Assembly: GCF_025766255.1 (NCBI RefSeq) | Contig: NW_026516720.1 | Location: forward strand, 186,001 to 250,000 | Source of the DNA: Zychaea mexicana | Lineage: Eukaryota > Mucoromycota > Mucoromycetes > Mucorales > Lichtheimiaceae | Reading direction: 5' to 3' | Length of the DNA stretch: 64,000 nucleotides | In this document: positions 38,905 to 51,483 of the stretch, piece after piece | How the letters are laid out: every line of letters starts with the position of its first letter | Position numbering within the stretch: position 1 is the first letter of the stretch | Translations under genes and position numbers: made by a program | Notes under the pieces: model-generated | Seen by the model: only the letters and a program-made list of their open reading frames with translations | Databases searched by the model: none | What the model was told of the DNA's origin: nothing

Positions 38905-40134
38905 TGGTGCGTGACGTGAAGATATGAAGGAGAGTACAAGATAGGTACACACTCGAGTTAAAGTAGAGTAGATAAAGTAGAGTAGAGAAGAGAAGAGAGG
39001 AAAGGTACGTGGGAGTATTCCCCTTTATGAATTATTTCGCTGCAGTAAGAATGTGTAACAGTTTACCGGTCCCTGGAGTTGTCCTGGTGTGGGGGTAGGG
39101 TTCCCCTTGTTAGAAAACAATTGATGAATATGCCTTCACAGGCAAATTAGCCTGTCAGCAAATATTCTGGTTGGCTGTGTTTAGGTGAATAGTGCCTGTT
39201 CGTTCGGAAGTGAACTTGCTGGCTTCCGCACATGAGTTTGCATCGGCACGGTTCAGCACAGCATGGCAGATATTCTGGGGTCAAATTAGTATTTGGTTAG
39301 CGCGGATCTATATGGATCATCTACTCTCCGCCGAACTCACCTCGCGCAATGTGTATAATGTCGATATGAAGCGTCAATTGTAAGTCATTGTGGAAGGCAC
39401 TGCAACAATGGCTTCAAATTAACTGATTACGTTATCGTGGTATTAATAGTAAAGATTGTTTTGGACTCATCTATCTCAAAATTATTAAGAAGCCGCTGCT
39501 GTCATCTCGTTATTGTAAGCAGTATAGAGCTAGTTCGGAATTTTACCCGTGGAGATGAGTTTCTCCTTGCTGCGGATCGCTCATCGTTTTGCAGATCCTC
39601 GGAAACGTCAGCACCATGAATTTCTACGCTTCTTCCGTGGAGTTTGGTTTTTCCCTTCTGCTGCAGCGGCTCACTAGTTTAATGACAACTGTCTGTGGCA
39701 CCATGCAATATCTAGGAACATCATCTTCCGTGGATCGTGTTCTGCCTAGGCGGCAAGAGAAAGAAAGATCAAAACTTGATGTGGTGATGACGATAGATGT
39801 ACAGTATATACATAGCTGAATTTGGTGAGCTGACCTTACGTATCGTTTTAACTTATTGTACATATTTAGTGGGCGTGATCTCTAAATCAGTAGCAAATAG
39901 TAGTGCCGCATTTCCTTCCAATAAGTCCTTACTTTCGTCAAATTCTACAGCTAAAACCGATTATATGCCAGCAGTTAATTAAGCTCGAGCTCAAAGCTGA
40001 CATATGCTGGCTCAAAGTACAGAGGCTATTTGGCGCTATATTCTCAAGGCGAAAGACAATTGAAAGCCAGCATCATTGTGTTAAAAATTCAGGATACGTA
40101 GAATCCAGTGGGTAGCATCTTCTTTCAGTTCACC
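38905..40134. other. 1.2-kb intergenic interval, no gene seen
   Basis: Between the divergent arrestin and RNase H-like genes. GTAGA-type repeats (38961-39000) lie just upstream of the arrestin gene. Several short frames occur but none shows a domain or splice structure. Confidence 0.5.
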
Positions 40135-42026
40135 ATGGCCAGTAAAACCATTCAAAGCAACGTTAATGGTAAGTGTCCTTTTTTTGTCACTATGATTAAG
40201 CAACATTGATTGGCAATCTGTAATGTCTAGCCTCTTTCCTCGATCAGCAAACGGACTTTCGTTTTCTTATAAAACATGAACACCGACTTGCGACAGACAC
40301 GTTACTTCTGCAAGATTTAGATGGCCAGCTTGCAAGGGTCGAGCGTGAACGCGCCAATTTACAGCAACTTTTATCTGAGCCACCTACAACCAACCCAATA
40401 TTGATGGTATGGAAAAACCTCAACACAAATCAGAAAGCAAAGTGGATAAATTCGCAATGAACTAATGCAGGAAAGCCGAAGAATGCCAGGAAAATTCTTG
40501 TATATATCGATATTCAAACAAGCCGTGTAATTGAGGGCAAAGGTTTGATAAGCGGATATGGCATTTACTTTGCCGATGATAGATATCCACCACAGTTTGG
40601 CAACTTTGTTAATCCTGTGCGAACGTCCCGATACGGTACTTTGATGGTAATTATACTTTCCTTTGCTAAAGAAACAGTGATTTTTTCCGTGAACTAATTT
40701 GCGCATGTCGTGCAGGCGATGGAGGTTGTGTTGAGAATGTGCCCTTCAGATCGAGAAATTACCTTTGTCATGGCAGGCAAGAACCTGGTGACGAGTTAAG
40801 TACTTCTATTCTTTTTCTGATGGGAAAGTACGAGGATGGGACTTGGGTGTCTGTTTATTACAAACATGCTTAAATATAACTCACACGAACTCATCATTCT
40901 TTCCGTCCGCATAGTGCTCACGGGCCCATCACAGTCCTGGAAAAAACGACCAGATCTAGAACCTTTATTTTCAAAAATTAAGGACGTGCTGCGATCAAGA
41001 TCCAAGGATGTACAAGTGGTAGGATACAATCGGCTCACTCAACTTAAGAAGAAGAACAAATAGAACATTCAAAGAAGCAGAGATGACTAATTTATACTAT
41101 AACTGATCAGATCAGCGCTAAACCTGACCAAACCTCTAGATTTGCAAAGTACGCGGCTGAGCTTGCCAAATCTGCTCGAACGATTGGGTAAAATGAAGCC
41201 GTTTAAAAATTTGCCGCGATTATTCAATAACTAAACTCTTTTAAAATACAGAGAACTGGAGCATGGGATCCGATCTCGAGTGCCTGATATGCCTAAACTA
41301 GCAACCAGTGTCCAAAGAGAATCGGAAGTACTTATGCCTATTCGAAATTCACTGCCACTGCAACAACAGCAGCAACAACAACAACAACAGGCACCGCCAC
41401 CACCACCACCACGACCCGCAATGCCGATACCACGGGCACGTGCCAGCAATACAGATTCTTGCCAACCATGTGCATCGCATGCAGGTAGCAGTAGTGGAAC
41501 AAATTCTCTGAATTGCGCCCACTCTGCTCGGCCGGCTCATGCGTTTCACAGTATGGTTGAATCCTATGCATCATCAAAGGCAGTGCTAAGCGAAGCAAGT
41601 GCTAATAGCAGACCTTTGGGTTTGACGCATTTGTCAGCTACATCGTTGTCGGCATTGCCGTCCACCAACAACAAAAAGCACCGGACTACTACTCTTGCTA
41701 CTATGGCTGAAGTAAACTTTATCGAAAGTCGCTTTCAAGCTACTCGGGGACAGCAACGGCAGAAGCGCAAATTGGATGTGGTTGATCGGTATGAAAATGG
41801 CATGGCTGATGGTGGTAGGTCCAGCAAGGCTAGAAAGGTGAAAAAAGTACGGTTTCTACTGGATGACCACAGCAACGTGGATGGTGATGATGATAGTGGT
41901 GATGAAGCGTTTGAGGATGCTCAGGAAACAGTTTCTTCGAGTACCGACAGCATCCCAAACCGTACAAGTGTGTCAAGTCGAATCATTAGCTCTGTCACAA
42001 AATTTTTCCAAAAGCTGTCAACCTAA
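40135..42026 (+). CDS. Protein with degenerate RNase H-like domain and polyQ/polyP linker
   Basis: Starts MASKTIQSNVN at 40135, followed by a coiled-coil stretch (QDLDGQLARVERERANLQQLL). An RNase H-like fold then appears across several exons: ILVYIDIQTSRVIEGKG, SGYGIYFADDRYPPQFGNF, RYGTLMAMEVVLRMC and, later, KDVQVV with a short helix. The first Asp of the DEDD set may be kept (VYIDIQ), but the Glu expected in the ...NRAE-L-A helix is missing (SRYGTLMAME), so catalysis looks unlikely. After about residue 210 the protein is disordered: a run of ten glutamines, PPPPPPRP, then Ser-rich and basic (KARKVKKVRF) regions and an acidic patch (DGDDDSGDEAFEDA). The last exon is long (41251-42026). Function unknown; a nuclear protein is a guess. 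Confidence 0.7.
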
Positions 42027-42287
42027 AGGAAAACAACTTTATGCACTTGTCTAATCCATCGATTCCTCTATTCTATATTCTCCTAGTATAGTGTACTTCT
42101 GTCTATTTGTAACTAGTATTGTAAAATTCATTAAAAAAACAAAAATTCGTCAGTGGCCAAGTTTCAAAATGCTAGGGTATAGGATTAGCCTGCGTCCCTT
42201 GTAAAAATGTTCGAACTTTCTACGTTCCACTAAATTGAATTTCTTTCGCCCTTACTCCACATCTTGCTGTTTCTTCTAGTAATAGGC

Positions 42288-43445
42288 ATGCAATGTGCCC
42301 GCACGCTTCAAGAGCCAAACCACCGATCTTCGGCAATTGCTTTAGATCCTCTCGCTGAGTCTAATTCTGAGGCATCATCCTCTATACAACGACGTAGAAG
42401 ATCGCTTGCTGCAGAGCACAACGGTTGCAAAAATGCAATACACGTTGACGTGCCAAAGCGTCATTCCATGGATACCGCACGACTATTGCATTTGCGAGCT
42501 CAACAATACCCTAATGTTGTTTATGACGATATTAATACAACGAACGACGCTATGTTCACCCATACTGCTGGAAACAATAATAGCCATCGACCGAGCTCCG
42601 TCGTACACAATATCGTTGATAGCATTACGGGACGTCGTCCGAGCAGTAGCCTTCAATTTGTACGGCTTGAGGAAGGCTCAGAGACGCAACAGGTAGAGCG
42701 TGATAATGTGTCTCGACGGAGTCTTCGAGATAGCCAATTGTTAAACGGGATTACAATGCCGTCCGTGCTCACGGCGGATGATGAAGACGAAGCCTACCGT
42801 GAACGATATTATCCGGCATGTGTACAACAAAGAAATTCTTGCCTGTCAGCCTTCTCATCCGTCCGTCCAGCCACTTTGGCCTCTCGCCCGCCGAGTTACA
42901 AAATAAACGACACTGCTGAACAGAACCAACAAAGACAACAAGAATGGGAAGCATTGGTGCACCTGCAACAATTGTATCAACGCGAACGAAGGTTGCAAAG
43001 CGGTGGTGGATGGTTACAAGCGCTCGTATGGAACTCGGGAGAAGAAGAGCGAAACAACCGATTACGGTGGAAAGATGCATTTTCAGCCTGTTTAAATGAG
43101 CAGTTTCATGGCTTCCATATGGCATTTTGGATCGTACTTTTGGCGTTCGTCGGGGCCATCTCCGTATTTTTGCCCGGTATTTCCAGTGCTGCCTTTGCCC
43201 TATGGATCCCCCTTGTAGTATATGCAGCAATTGCCGTATTCATGGTCCATCATCGACGCCAACGAAGGCGAAAGATACAGCGTCTTGAGTACCAAGTGGC
43301 ACAGGCTCGTGAACAAAGAATTCGAGAACTTATGGCGGCGGTGGAGCTACCTGAAAATCATTACTTTGTTACGGATTATGCAACGAGTAGTCGCCATACC
43401 CATCCAGTTACCACGCTGCTGCCGCCTCCTCCGTCGTATCACTAA
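42288..43445 (+). CDS. Two-span membrane protein with PPPSY tail, unknown function
   Basis: A frame of 385 codons from ATG 42288 (MQCARTLQEP). The sequence just upstream (CTGTTTCTTCTAG) looks like a splice acceptor, so an earlier exon is possible. Residues 1-250 are polar and Ser/Arg-rich, with two potential PY-like segments (ASRPPSYKI and the terminal PPPPSYH). Two hydrophobic segments, about residues 285-330 (FWIVLLAFVGAISVFLPGI and FALWIPLVVYAAIAVFMV), form a hairpin, followed by a highly basic stretch HHRRQRRRKIQR and a coiled helix. PPSY could bind Rsp5-type WW domains, so this may be a membrane adaptor for ubiquitylation. No homologous family is recognised. Confidence 0.65.
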   Translation: MQCARTLQEPNHRSSAIALDPLAESNSEASSSIQRRRRSLAAEHNGCKNAIHVDVPKRHSMDTARLLHLRAQQYPNVVYDDINTTNDAMFTHTAGNNNSHRPSSVVHNIVDSITGRRPSSSLQFVRLEEGSETQQVERDNVSRRSLRDSQLLNGITMPSVLTADDEDEAYRERYYPACVQQRNSCLSAFSSVRPATLASRPPSYKINDTAEQNQQRQQEWEALVHLQQLYQRERRLQSGGGWLQALVWNSGEEERNNRLRWKDAFSACLNEQFHGFHMAFWIVLLAFVGAISVFLPGISSAAFALWIPLVVYAAIAVFMVHHRRQRRRKIQRLEYQVAQAREQRIRELMAAVELPENHYFVTDYATSSRHTHPVTTLLPPPPSYH

Positions 43446-43722
43446 TGGCGACACAGAAATGCTTCCATCGAATATAGCTCCACAAGAGCGAGTTGAAGAA
43501 TATGATTTCAGTGGCCAAGGAGACGAAGAATGGCAGAGAGAACATATGGAAGCGATTGCACACAGAAGAGCAACAACAAACGGTTCATGTTGAGCAGCAA
43601 CAGCCACGCAGCAATAGCAATCAGCGTCTATAGACAAAAATTTGCCTGCAAAATTATGCATAAGTGTTTATGTTTATGTTGTAAAATACAAATTATTGTA
43701 AATATTATAAATGCTATTGTTT

Positions 43723-45922
43723 TTAACGACATTGCTTTGAATGCACACCTAAACATCGTGTACAGAATCCAGTCGTACTGCATTTTGCACACCCTTTTCG
43801 ACAGTTCTTGCAAACATTCCGTTTACGCATTTTGCCACCAGTTTTCCGTTCCAACACAAAGCATTTGCAGTGGGCCAAGCCTGCGTCATTCACACAGTCT
43901 CGACACCATTGCCCAAGGCATCCTCCAGCACAGCCTGTCAAATCACACGTAGGGCATGCGACCTTGCCACACCTTGAGCACTGGTTGGATATGTATCCAC
44001 CATCGTTTGCGCGGCATTGTACGTGATATACACCCTGGCACTTCTCACAAGGCTTCTTTGCATCAACGCACGCTTGACTATGTCGTTGGTTACAGATCGA
44101 AAGAGACTTTTCGCATTGCGAGCACTTTGTCGTTGTGATTTGAATCGATCTGGCACGACATTGAGGCATATTACACACACGTACAGCGCATCTAAGAGGC
44201 CATTGCGTACTGTTAAGATCTCTGCAAATCGAAAGAAACAGTCGAGCACAAAAAGATGATGACTTACCGATCGCATTTTGGGGCACAGTTCGTACATTTG
44301 TGGATCGGCATAGGACCACATGCGACACACATAAGCATAGGACCAGTTGCACCGCTATGGCAGAAATCGCACAAGTAACAATCGATCTGGATAGGCCTAC
44401 TGGCCAATTGCTCTAACGCGGTCCGTATTACTGCCACATCTTGTCCAAATGATTGTGGTGCATTTGGTTTGTTTTCTAATTCCTTTCTATCTATTCCACG
44501 TCGCAGCGCCTTGCCCAGCTCGATTTGTTCCAATTGAATTGGTGCACGTAGTTGACCCGTCGCTGCAATTTGCATCAGTTTTCCACCCAGAGGAAAAGAG
44601 TGAACTTGCCAGCATCCTTTAACCGAGAGTGTTCGCAGACTCAAGAAATTGAGTAGTACATGAACAACAGCATCGGCAGTGACGGCGGATCCATCCAAGT
44701 TTATCGTATATACAGCGTGGTACAGCTGATACCCCATTAGCGTCTGTGTCATGGCGTAAATCATGCCGGTGTCCACTTTGTATAGATCGTGGCGCGAAAA
44801 CCAGATATGTCGCCAAGTGGGAGGACGGAACATGGCCTGACGAAATGAGCGACAAACACTTCCGAGTCGAACGCGCGTCCGTGCATCGAGAAAGCGGCCA
44901 ATGTTTGTCAAGACAGCGGGTGGAAAAGCAGCCAGTGTTTGTGGTCGTGGCTGCCATTGGCCTTGTGGTGAATGCACGAGCTTCTCGGTAATCGATGAAA
45001 GCGAACGTTGGGAGAGGAGTTGGATCGATTCTGGGCGCATTGCACGTACGCGCTGTGGCCCGCCGTGTTCAATTTCAGTCAATATTAGAGTCTCAATGGT
45101 TCCGTTCGATTCGACTGGTACTGAGTATTGTTGTTGAGAATAGCTTGAGTAACTTGTCATTGGTGGAGGAGACATGACATAATTCTGTTGTTGTTGCTGT
45201 TGCTGTGGATAGTCGACAGGGATGTTTGCCATATTTAAGCTCGGAGGAGGGGGTGTGGACATGGAACGTTGTTCTTGTGAATAACCGGGACATCCGATCA
45301 TTGGTGCTGTGTGTGATGATATTATTTGCTGCTGTTGAGGTTGTGCATAATGATAGGAAACTTGCGCCATACTTGGCGCAGGGGGCGTGGATACAGGTTG
45401 TTCATGAGGTCTAGTAGAGAAATAGCCATCTGGAGGAAGGCTAGTTGAAACTGATAGTGCTTGTATTGCTTTTATTGGTACAGTAGCAGTTGTCTCTGGT
45501 TGTGGCGGTGATGATTGCACGGGTAATGGAGGGATAGCTCCATTGGTATGAGGCTGCGAAGGTCTGCGTTTGGTCGATGACGATTGAAAAGCAGCAGCAG
45601 TAGTTGATGTTACTGTGTCGGCAAACGATATATTAAGTGTCGGCGACGGGATGGTAATATCCTTTGGATTGTCTGGCTTTTGCATAACGGTTGCTGTTCC
45701 CTTGTTGTCGCGATTGGGCGCGAGACTGGACAATCCTGAGCGTGCCGCAATGTAGGCCACATCAGCTTCACACAAACGATCGAGTGGTACGGCGATCATG
45801 CCGCCACCTTGTTTACGCAATTTTACTTTAGTGTTTTGAAACAAGCCTACATAAGCCGCCTCGACTTCAAATTTTCCGTCGTTGCCGGTCCATATTCTCA
45901 CTGATTGTTGTGTGTCCGTCAT
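43723..45922 (-). CDS. SHD1 + F-box + cysteine-rich protein
   Basis: Two exons with an intron at about 44268-44224 give roughly 720 residues. Residues 1-65 form an SHD1 domain like that of Sla1: RIWTGNDGKFEVEAAYVGL, VKLRKQGGGMIAVPLDRL and DVAYIAARSGL. About 250 disordered residues rich in Pro, Gln and Ser follow. An F-box comes next (LAAFPPAVLTNIGRFLDART, VRLGSVCRSFRQAMFRPPTW), then leucine-rich-repeat-like stretches (VVHVLLNFLSLRTLSVKGC). The C-terminal 200 residues hold about 35 cysteines in CxxC pairs (CYLCDFCHSG, CMKCTNC-like, CSRCGKVACPTCDLTGCAGG, CKNCRKGCAKC), probably several zinc fingers. An SCF substrate receptor is the natural reading of the F-box; SHD1 would bind ubiquitin or an NPF-type ligand. 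I know no characterised protein with this order. Confidence 0.8.
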
Positions 45923-48224
45923 CCGTGCATTAAGTAAAAGTGAAGAAGAGTAAAGAAAAGAGAGTAAAAAAGTGAAAAAGCCGGAAAAGAAATATGAGGA
46001 GGTGGGAGATGCTTATCTGTACTACCTTGGCAAATCCTTCACGACAGTCAGTCGATCCTACTTGCCTTCGTTATGCTCTTGGTTGCACAAAGAAGCGGAG
46101 GACTCTGACGCCCTTTCAATAGATATTGCGTGTCATTTACTGTATACCAGAGATTAGCTTCCTTTTTATGAGGAAGCATAACAAAACGAAGCAAACTCTG
46201 CTTGAATTTTTTTGGCTCCCTGACAGTTACGCCCATCTTTAATAATTATGATCCCAAAACTGCGAGCCGTATAACCCACACCAACAACAAAAACAGACTT
46301 ACACAGTCATTATTCGCTTCCCGCTCATTCTTTTCTTTTTGTGTATTGCCATGGCACTGATCTTTACAATATGCTCAATCACCAAGATTGAAGACAGAGT
46401 ACTGCAGCCCATAGTGATAGTATGTAAAGATTAATGGATACTGGAAACGCTTAGTACAAAGTGATGGTTGTGTACTAGTCGTAATAGCCATTGCTTTAAG
46501 CGTCTTTTTTAATCCACCTTGTTACTTGAAAGTATACCGCCTCTTAGTATGGTGGTAAGCTGGATTCTCTAAAAAAAAGTTAGCATATCGTGTATATTGT
46601 TATACTAGTGCAATGACACCCACTTACAAAGCCATCCACACCATCTCATTGGTCTTCCAGGAACGTAAACATCCCGGCAGCAAGTTGTAGAATGGGTTTG
46701 TCCAGATTCAGTCGCAGCGGTAAAGGTCAGTATCGAGACGAGAATGACAAACTTCACTGATTATGGCCGCACCTTGTTGTACGGATCGTTTATTCCTAAT
46801 CAAGCTGATAACTGCTATAAGCCGCTACCTGTATCCTGGTGGAACCAGTAAGGCATATGGGCGTCACGGTGTACATTACGGTAAGGAGCGAAGTCCCTCT
46901 TCAATCATACTTTTGTTGATTCGAAAAGCCGTTCATTATTTGAGTAAATGCTACTTTAAACTACCCTATATTGTGGACAAATATATCCGAAACAACATAA
47001 AATGGGATAAAAGATGCGCAATCCATTATTTACATTAACGCGTTCCCCAATTTTATCCTTCTTCGACGTTTCCCTATCTTCTTCACATTGACCTAATATT
47101 TCCTACGTTTGAGGAAGGTAAGCGAGAAACATGAATTCATTTCATCATAGCACATTAACAATAGTAATATTTGGGAATTGTAAGCTACTTTCTCTCACTT
47201 GTTATGTACAGTTTTATCAAAGTAGAACCATAACAAGTAAATAGCTACCCTGAAACATTAGAACGCTTAACGTTTGATGTCGCGATGCCTCTTTTGACAC
47301 ATTAGGCTACGATGTACTTCTCATAATGCCAACATTGCAGACGATTAAAGCGATGCAAAAAAGATTCCACCATCAACAGAACCACTATCTGTATCACACC
47401 TTCACTTGCTGTAGCCAGCAACCCAATTACTCGCCGAACTAGCGTTCTTCATAGCTTCCGAATCATCGCCATCGACATAAATGCTACTGAGCTACTCCCA
47501 GGTTTGAAATCATTGACAATAATGAACCACAAAGAGGTTTGAATAATAACGGCTTTGCGTGAGATAGCCTTGAGCATGCTGTTTTGTCCCGCATGTATAT
47601 TTGCGACGATACCAAAAAAAGCAGTTGACATATTGTTTGTAATTCTTTATGATGCTAGCACAGCACAAAAAGTCAGTGATGCCCTTCCTTTACTTTTCTA
47701 AGAAAAGTATGTCACTCTCTGTTCTACCGAATTTGACCCACTTGGCTTGGCTGAGACAAAGGTCGGCCCTCACCAGTGTATAAAGTTCGGTTGGGCAAGG
47801 CAGCACCATTTAGGTCGGAAAATTTTTATGTTCTCCTACAAAACAAATCTTCTACTATAGGGAACGTATTTCTTAGATGTATTTCCCCCCTTCGCTCCCC
47901 TCCGAGGCGAACAATTAATATGTATATTTACTTAAATTGAGCTAATAGTATTTGGAAGGTGCTGTTATGACGTTTTATTAGCATACTATTTTTGTATGCA
48001 GAAATGCAGCATATATCGTGGGTGAAACCGACCTTTTCTTTTTTGACATGCACTCTGCTATGCAAAACTACTTGCGTGCATAGAAAATCCCAGTACAAAA
48101 CTTTAAATAAACATACCAACGAAAGACGGGTTGTTTGTGTTGTTGTGCAAATAAACGAAAAACTCTTAAAACAGATATAAAAGGATCCTAAATTTGCAAA
48201 GCTTATTGGATCACAAAAAGAACC
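45923..48224. other. 2.3-kb intergenic interval, no gene seen
   Basis: Between the divergently transcribed SHD1/F-box and first GH3 genes. Short frames (for example 46763-47038) have no recognisable domain. No transposon termini or RNA genes were recognised. Confidence 0.5.
48176..48184 (+). promoter_or_regulatory. TATA box of GH3 gene 1
   Basis: TATAAAAGG lies about 41 bp upstream of the ATG at 48225. A consensus TATA box this close implies a very short 5' UTR, common in inducible secreted-enzyme genes. Confidence 0.5.
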
Positions 48225-51200
48225 ATGGCACTTATAACTCGATATGCCCTACTATTACTGACTGCTGCATCATGCGCTCTCCACACGCTGGGACTGCCTA
48301 CGACTGACGCTGCATCTGACAACACATTGACTTGGGACGACGCATACACTAAAGCCAGATCAATTGTGCACCGCATGTCGCTCGAGCAAAAAGTTGGTTT
48401 GGCCACTGGGATGGGCTGGGAAAAGACCTTGTGTGTTGGCAACACCTATGCATCCACCAATCCCAATTTTCCTTCGCTTTGTTTACAAGATAGCCCGCTT
48501 GGTATCCGTTTTGCTGATAATGTAACTGCTGGTGTCTCGGGGATCACGGCCGCTGCTTCGTTCGACAAGGTAGCAATTCGCCAACGAGGCGAATATATGG
48601 CCTCTGAATTTAAAGCAAAGGGTGTTCATTTTCAACTTGGTCCGAGCGTTGACATCATGCGTGCCCCTCAATCTGGCCGAGCGTGGGAAGGATTCGGCGA
48701 AGTATGCGTTGCAGTATATGTTCTTACCTGCTTTTACCGGAAATACTGACGTTTATACCATTTTATCCTAAAATGAATAGGATCCATGGTTATCCGGCGT
48801 TGCGGGCAGAGAAACAATTACGGGAATACAAAGCCAGGGCGTCGTAAGTTATCGTCATCTCCAATACGGTGCTCCTTAAAACTAATTTATACTATGTTGC
48901 TTATCTTGTTTGCTTGTCACTTTTTGCACAGATTGCTACTGTAAAACATTATATAGGAAACAGCCAAGAAACACACCGCACAACGGTATGTTACTTTCAC
49001 TTCTTGCTAGACGATGTGTGACTATAATTGTATTATCTAATGCATGTATGACGCAAAAATATCATCTAGTCTTCATCTAATATTGACAAACGGACCCTGC
49101 ACGAAGTCTGGACATGGCCATATGCGCGCGCGGTTGAAGCAGGTGTAGGTGCCATCATGTGTAGCTACAATCTGGTGGACGACACTTACGCCTGTGAGAA
49201 TGACTATATACTGAACACAGTTTTGAAAAATGAGATGGGCTTCCGCGGACTTGTGATGAGCGACTGGTAATATCATAGAATTTGAACAATTTCAGATCCA
49301 AAGTTGCTAACAGGTTGTATTATCATCAGGGGAGCCACCCACTCTACCGTGGAATCTGCAAATGCTGGACTTGATATGACCATGCCGGTATGCTGTTAAT
49401 TACTGGTATAAACTAAGGATCGGTTTAATTAAATACAAGGATAGCTTGTAATAATGTCTTTTACTGCTCCATAAATTTTCAATCCAGGGCGATATTCTAA
49501 TGGGAGATGGTTTTACGTACTTTGGTGCAAATCTTACAAAGGCAGTTCAAGACGGTCAAGTATCCGATGATCGAGTAAGCTAATATGTTTTGCTTTCTCC
49601 TTACCGCAGTTAATTGAATCTAATTTTGATTTTCTAAATAGGTAACTGACATGGCATTGCGCATTACAGCGGCATATTACAAAGTAAGCTCTAACATCAG
49701 AGAAAAATAGGATAAAAAATACTGATATATAATGACGAATGTCTAGATGCGTCAAGACGAAGGTTATCCAGATACAACGTTAAACACATTCAACAGAAGT
49801 GAGGCTCCTGAGGTCCTTGTGCAAGGCGATCATGCCACGTTTGTTCGAGAAATCGGTGCCGCAGGTGTTGTACTTTTGCGTAATCAAGATAACATTTTAC
49901 CACTCAAAACGAGCGACTTGAAGAAGATTGCTCTCATTGGTAGCCATGCAGGACCGATTCCTCAAGGGCTTAATGGTTGTCCAGATCAAAGCTGTGGAAG
50001 GGGGCATCTTGGTAAGTGTAATAATAATTAGTTATATAAAGCACAAAAGCAACACTTTTGCAAACAGCATCTGACGTCGTGCATGCAATGTTCTACTAGC
50101 CATGGGCTGGGGCTCTGGAACTGCTGGTAAGTGCGACTGAAACTTCTATTTTATCAAAAGTGGCGCTTTTTTAATGTGTAAACTAACCTATAATTGCAAA
50201 TATATCCTTATCCGCACTGCAGACTTTCCGTATCTCATTACCCCAACTGATGGTATTACTGCTCGTGCGGGAGGCAACCTCAAATTAGTACATACCTACG
50301 ATGACTACGATCTTGATGGCGCTAGGGAGCTGGCAGCCGATGCTGATATTGCCATTGTATTTGCAATGGCTGATGCTGGTGAAGAATATATCGTTGTTAA
50401 CGGTAACAATGATCGTCAAAATCTGTCACTCTGGAATAATGGTGATAATCTGGTAAATTTTTTTTATGAGCTTCGCACACTTTTTTTGGTTTTGAGAAGA
50501 AAAGGCTGACCTTGACTCTATATAGATTCAAGCAGTCTCCGAAGTGAACGATAATGTTATTGTGGTTATCAATGCCGTTGGGCCAGTGCTTATGCCTTGG
50601 ATCGATCATGAAAATATTAAGGCTGTTGTTTGGCCGGGCCTTGCCGGTCAAGAATCCGGTAACTCTTTGGCTGACGTCTTATTTGGTGATGTAAATCCGT
50701 CAGGTCGCCTACCGTACACCATTGCTCGTAATAAGGACGACTATGGTGCACATATTTCAAGCGATGCCGAGGTAAATTTACATTCTCCTTTTGCTTATAC
50801 AGTCGTTGATCAGAAGGAAAAGGGTAAAGCACATTGATAAGTAAAATGCGCATTTGTTGTAATGATAGCTCGATTACTCCGAAAAACTATTGGTAGGATA
50901 TAAATGGTTCGATGCCAAAGGAATTGATCCTTTGTTCGAATTTGGCTATGGCCTATCGTACACCAACTTTGAGTACAGTGGCCTGAGCGCCAGGGTTACC
51001 AGAAAGCAGGGTGCCGGTGCCCAGGTTATTGCAAGTATTACTCTCAGTAATACTGGTGATCGCGATGGTGCAGAAATTCCACAAGCATATATTGCTTTCC
51101 CTAAATCAGCTGGTGAACCCCCAAAGCTACTTCGAGGATTTCAGAAGGTCTTTCTCCAGGCAGGAGAGCAGAAAGCGATTGACTTTGAATTTACCGAAAA

Positions 51201-51318
51201 AGAATTGAGTGTATGGGATGAAGAATCGGAAATGTGGAAACACAGTGAAGGCGAATTTACAGTCCATATTGGTGCAAGCAGCCGTGATATTCGGGCATCT
51301 GCTTCGTTTATAATCTAA
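48225..51318 (+). CDS. Secreted GH3 beta-glucosidase, copy 1
   Basis: Cleaves terminal beta-linked glucose from cello-oligosaccharides or beta-glucans. The N terminus is a signal peptide (MALITRYALLLLTAASCALHTLG). About 12 exons are inferred. The GH3 N-terminal barrel shows NFPSLCLQDSPLGIR, GITAAASFDKVAIRQRG, LGPSVDIMRAPQSGRAWEGF, TVKHYIGN and GFRGLVMSDW, whose Asp is the catalytic nucleophile, then GATHSTVESANAGLDM. The C-terminal domain has IGAAGVVLLRNQDNILPLK, then VVWPGLAGQESGNSLADVLF and GDVNPSGRLPYT. The fibronectin-III-like end shows GIDPLFEFGYGLSYTNFEYS and HIGASSRDIRAS. One micro-exon of about 28 nt near 50,100 encodes the GWGSG loop. The gene is probably intact. Confidence 0.92.
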
Positions 51319-51483
51319 AGTCTGTTTTTCCATTCTAGAATGTGATATTTACGAGCATTTCCCCTCGTATCTCTTTTCATGTTCTGTAATATAAACAAAT
51401 AGAAGATATATCTAGCTCCTGAATCTCTAAAACAATACGGTATCAGAACATGTGGTGAAGGGGCGGTAAGGGGTGCATCACTC

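Noticed and set aside
46763..47038. 91-codon frame in the gap before the GH3 array
   Set aside because: No recognisable motif or signal, and nothing around it suggests a gene.
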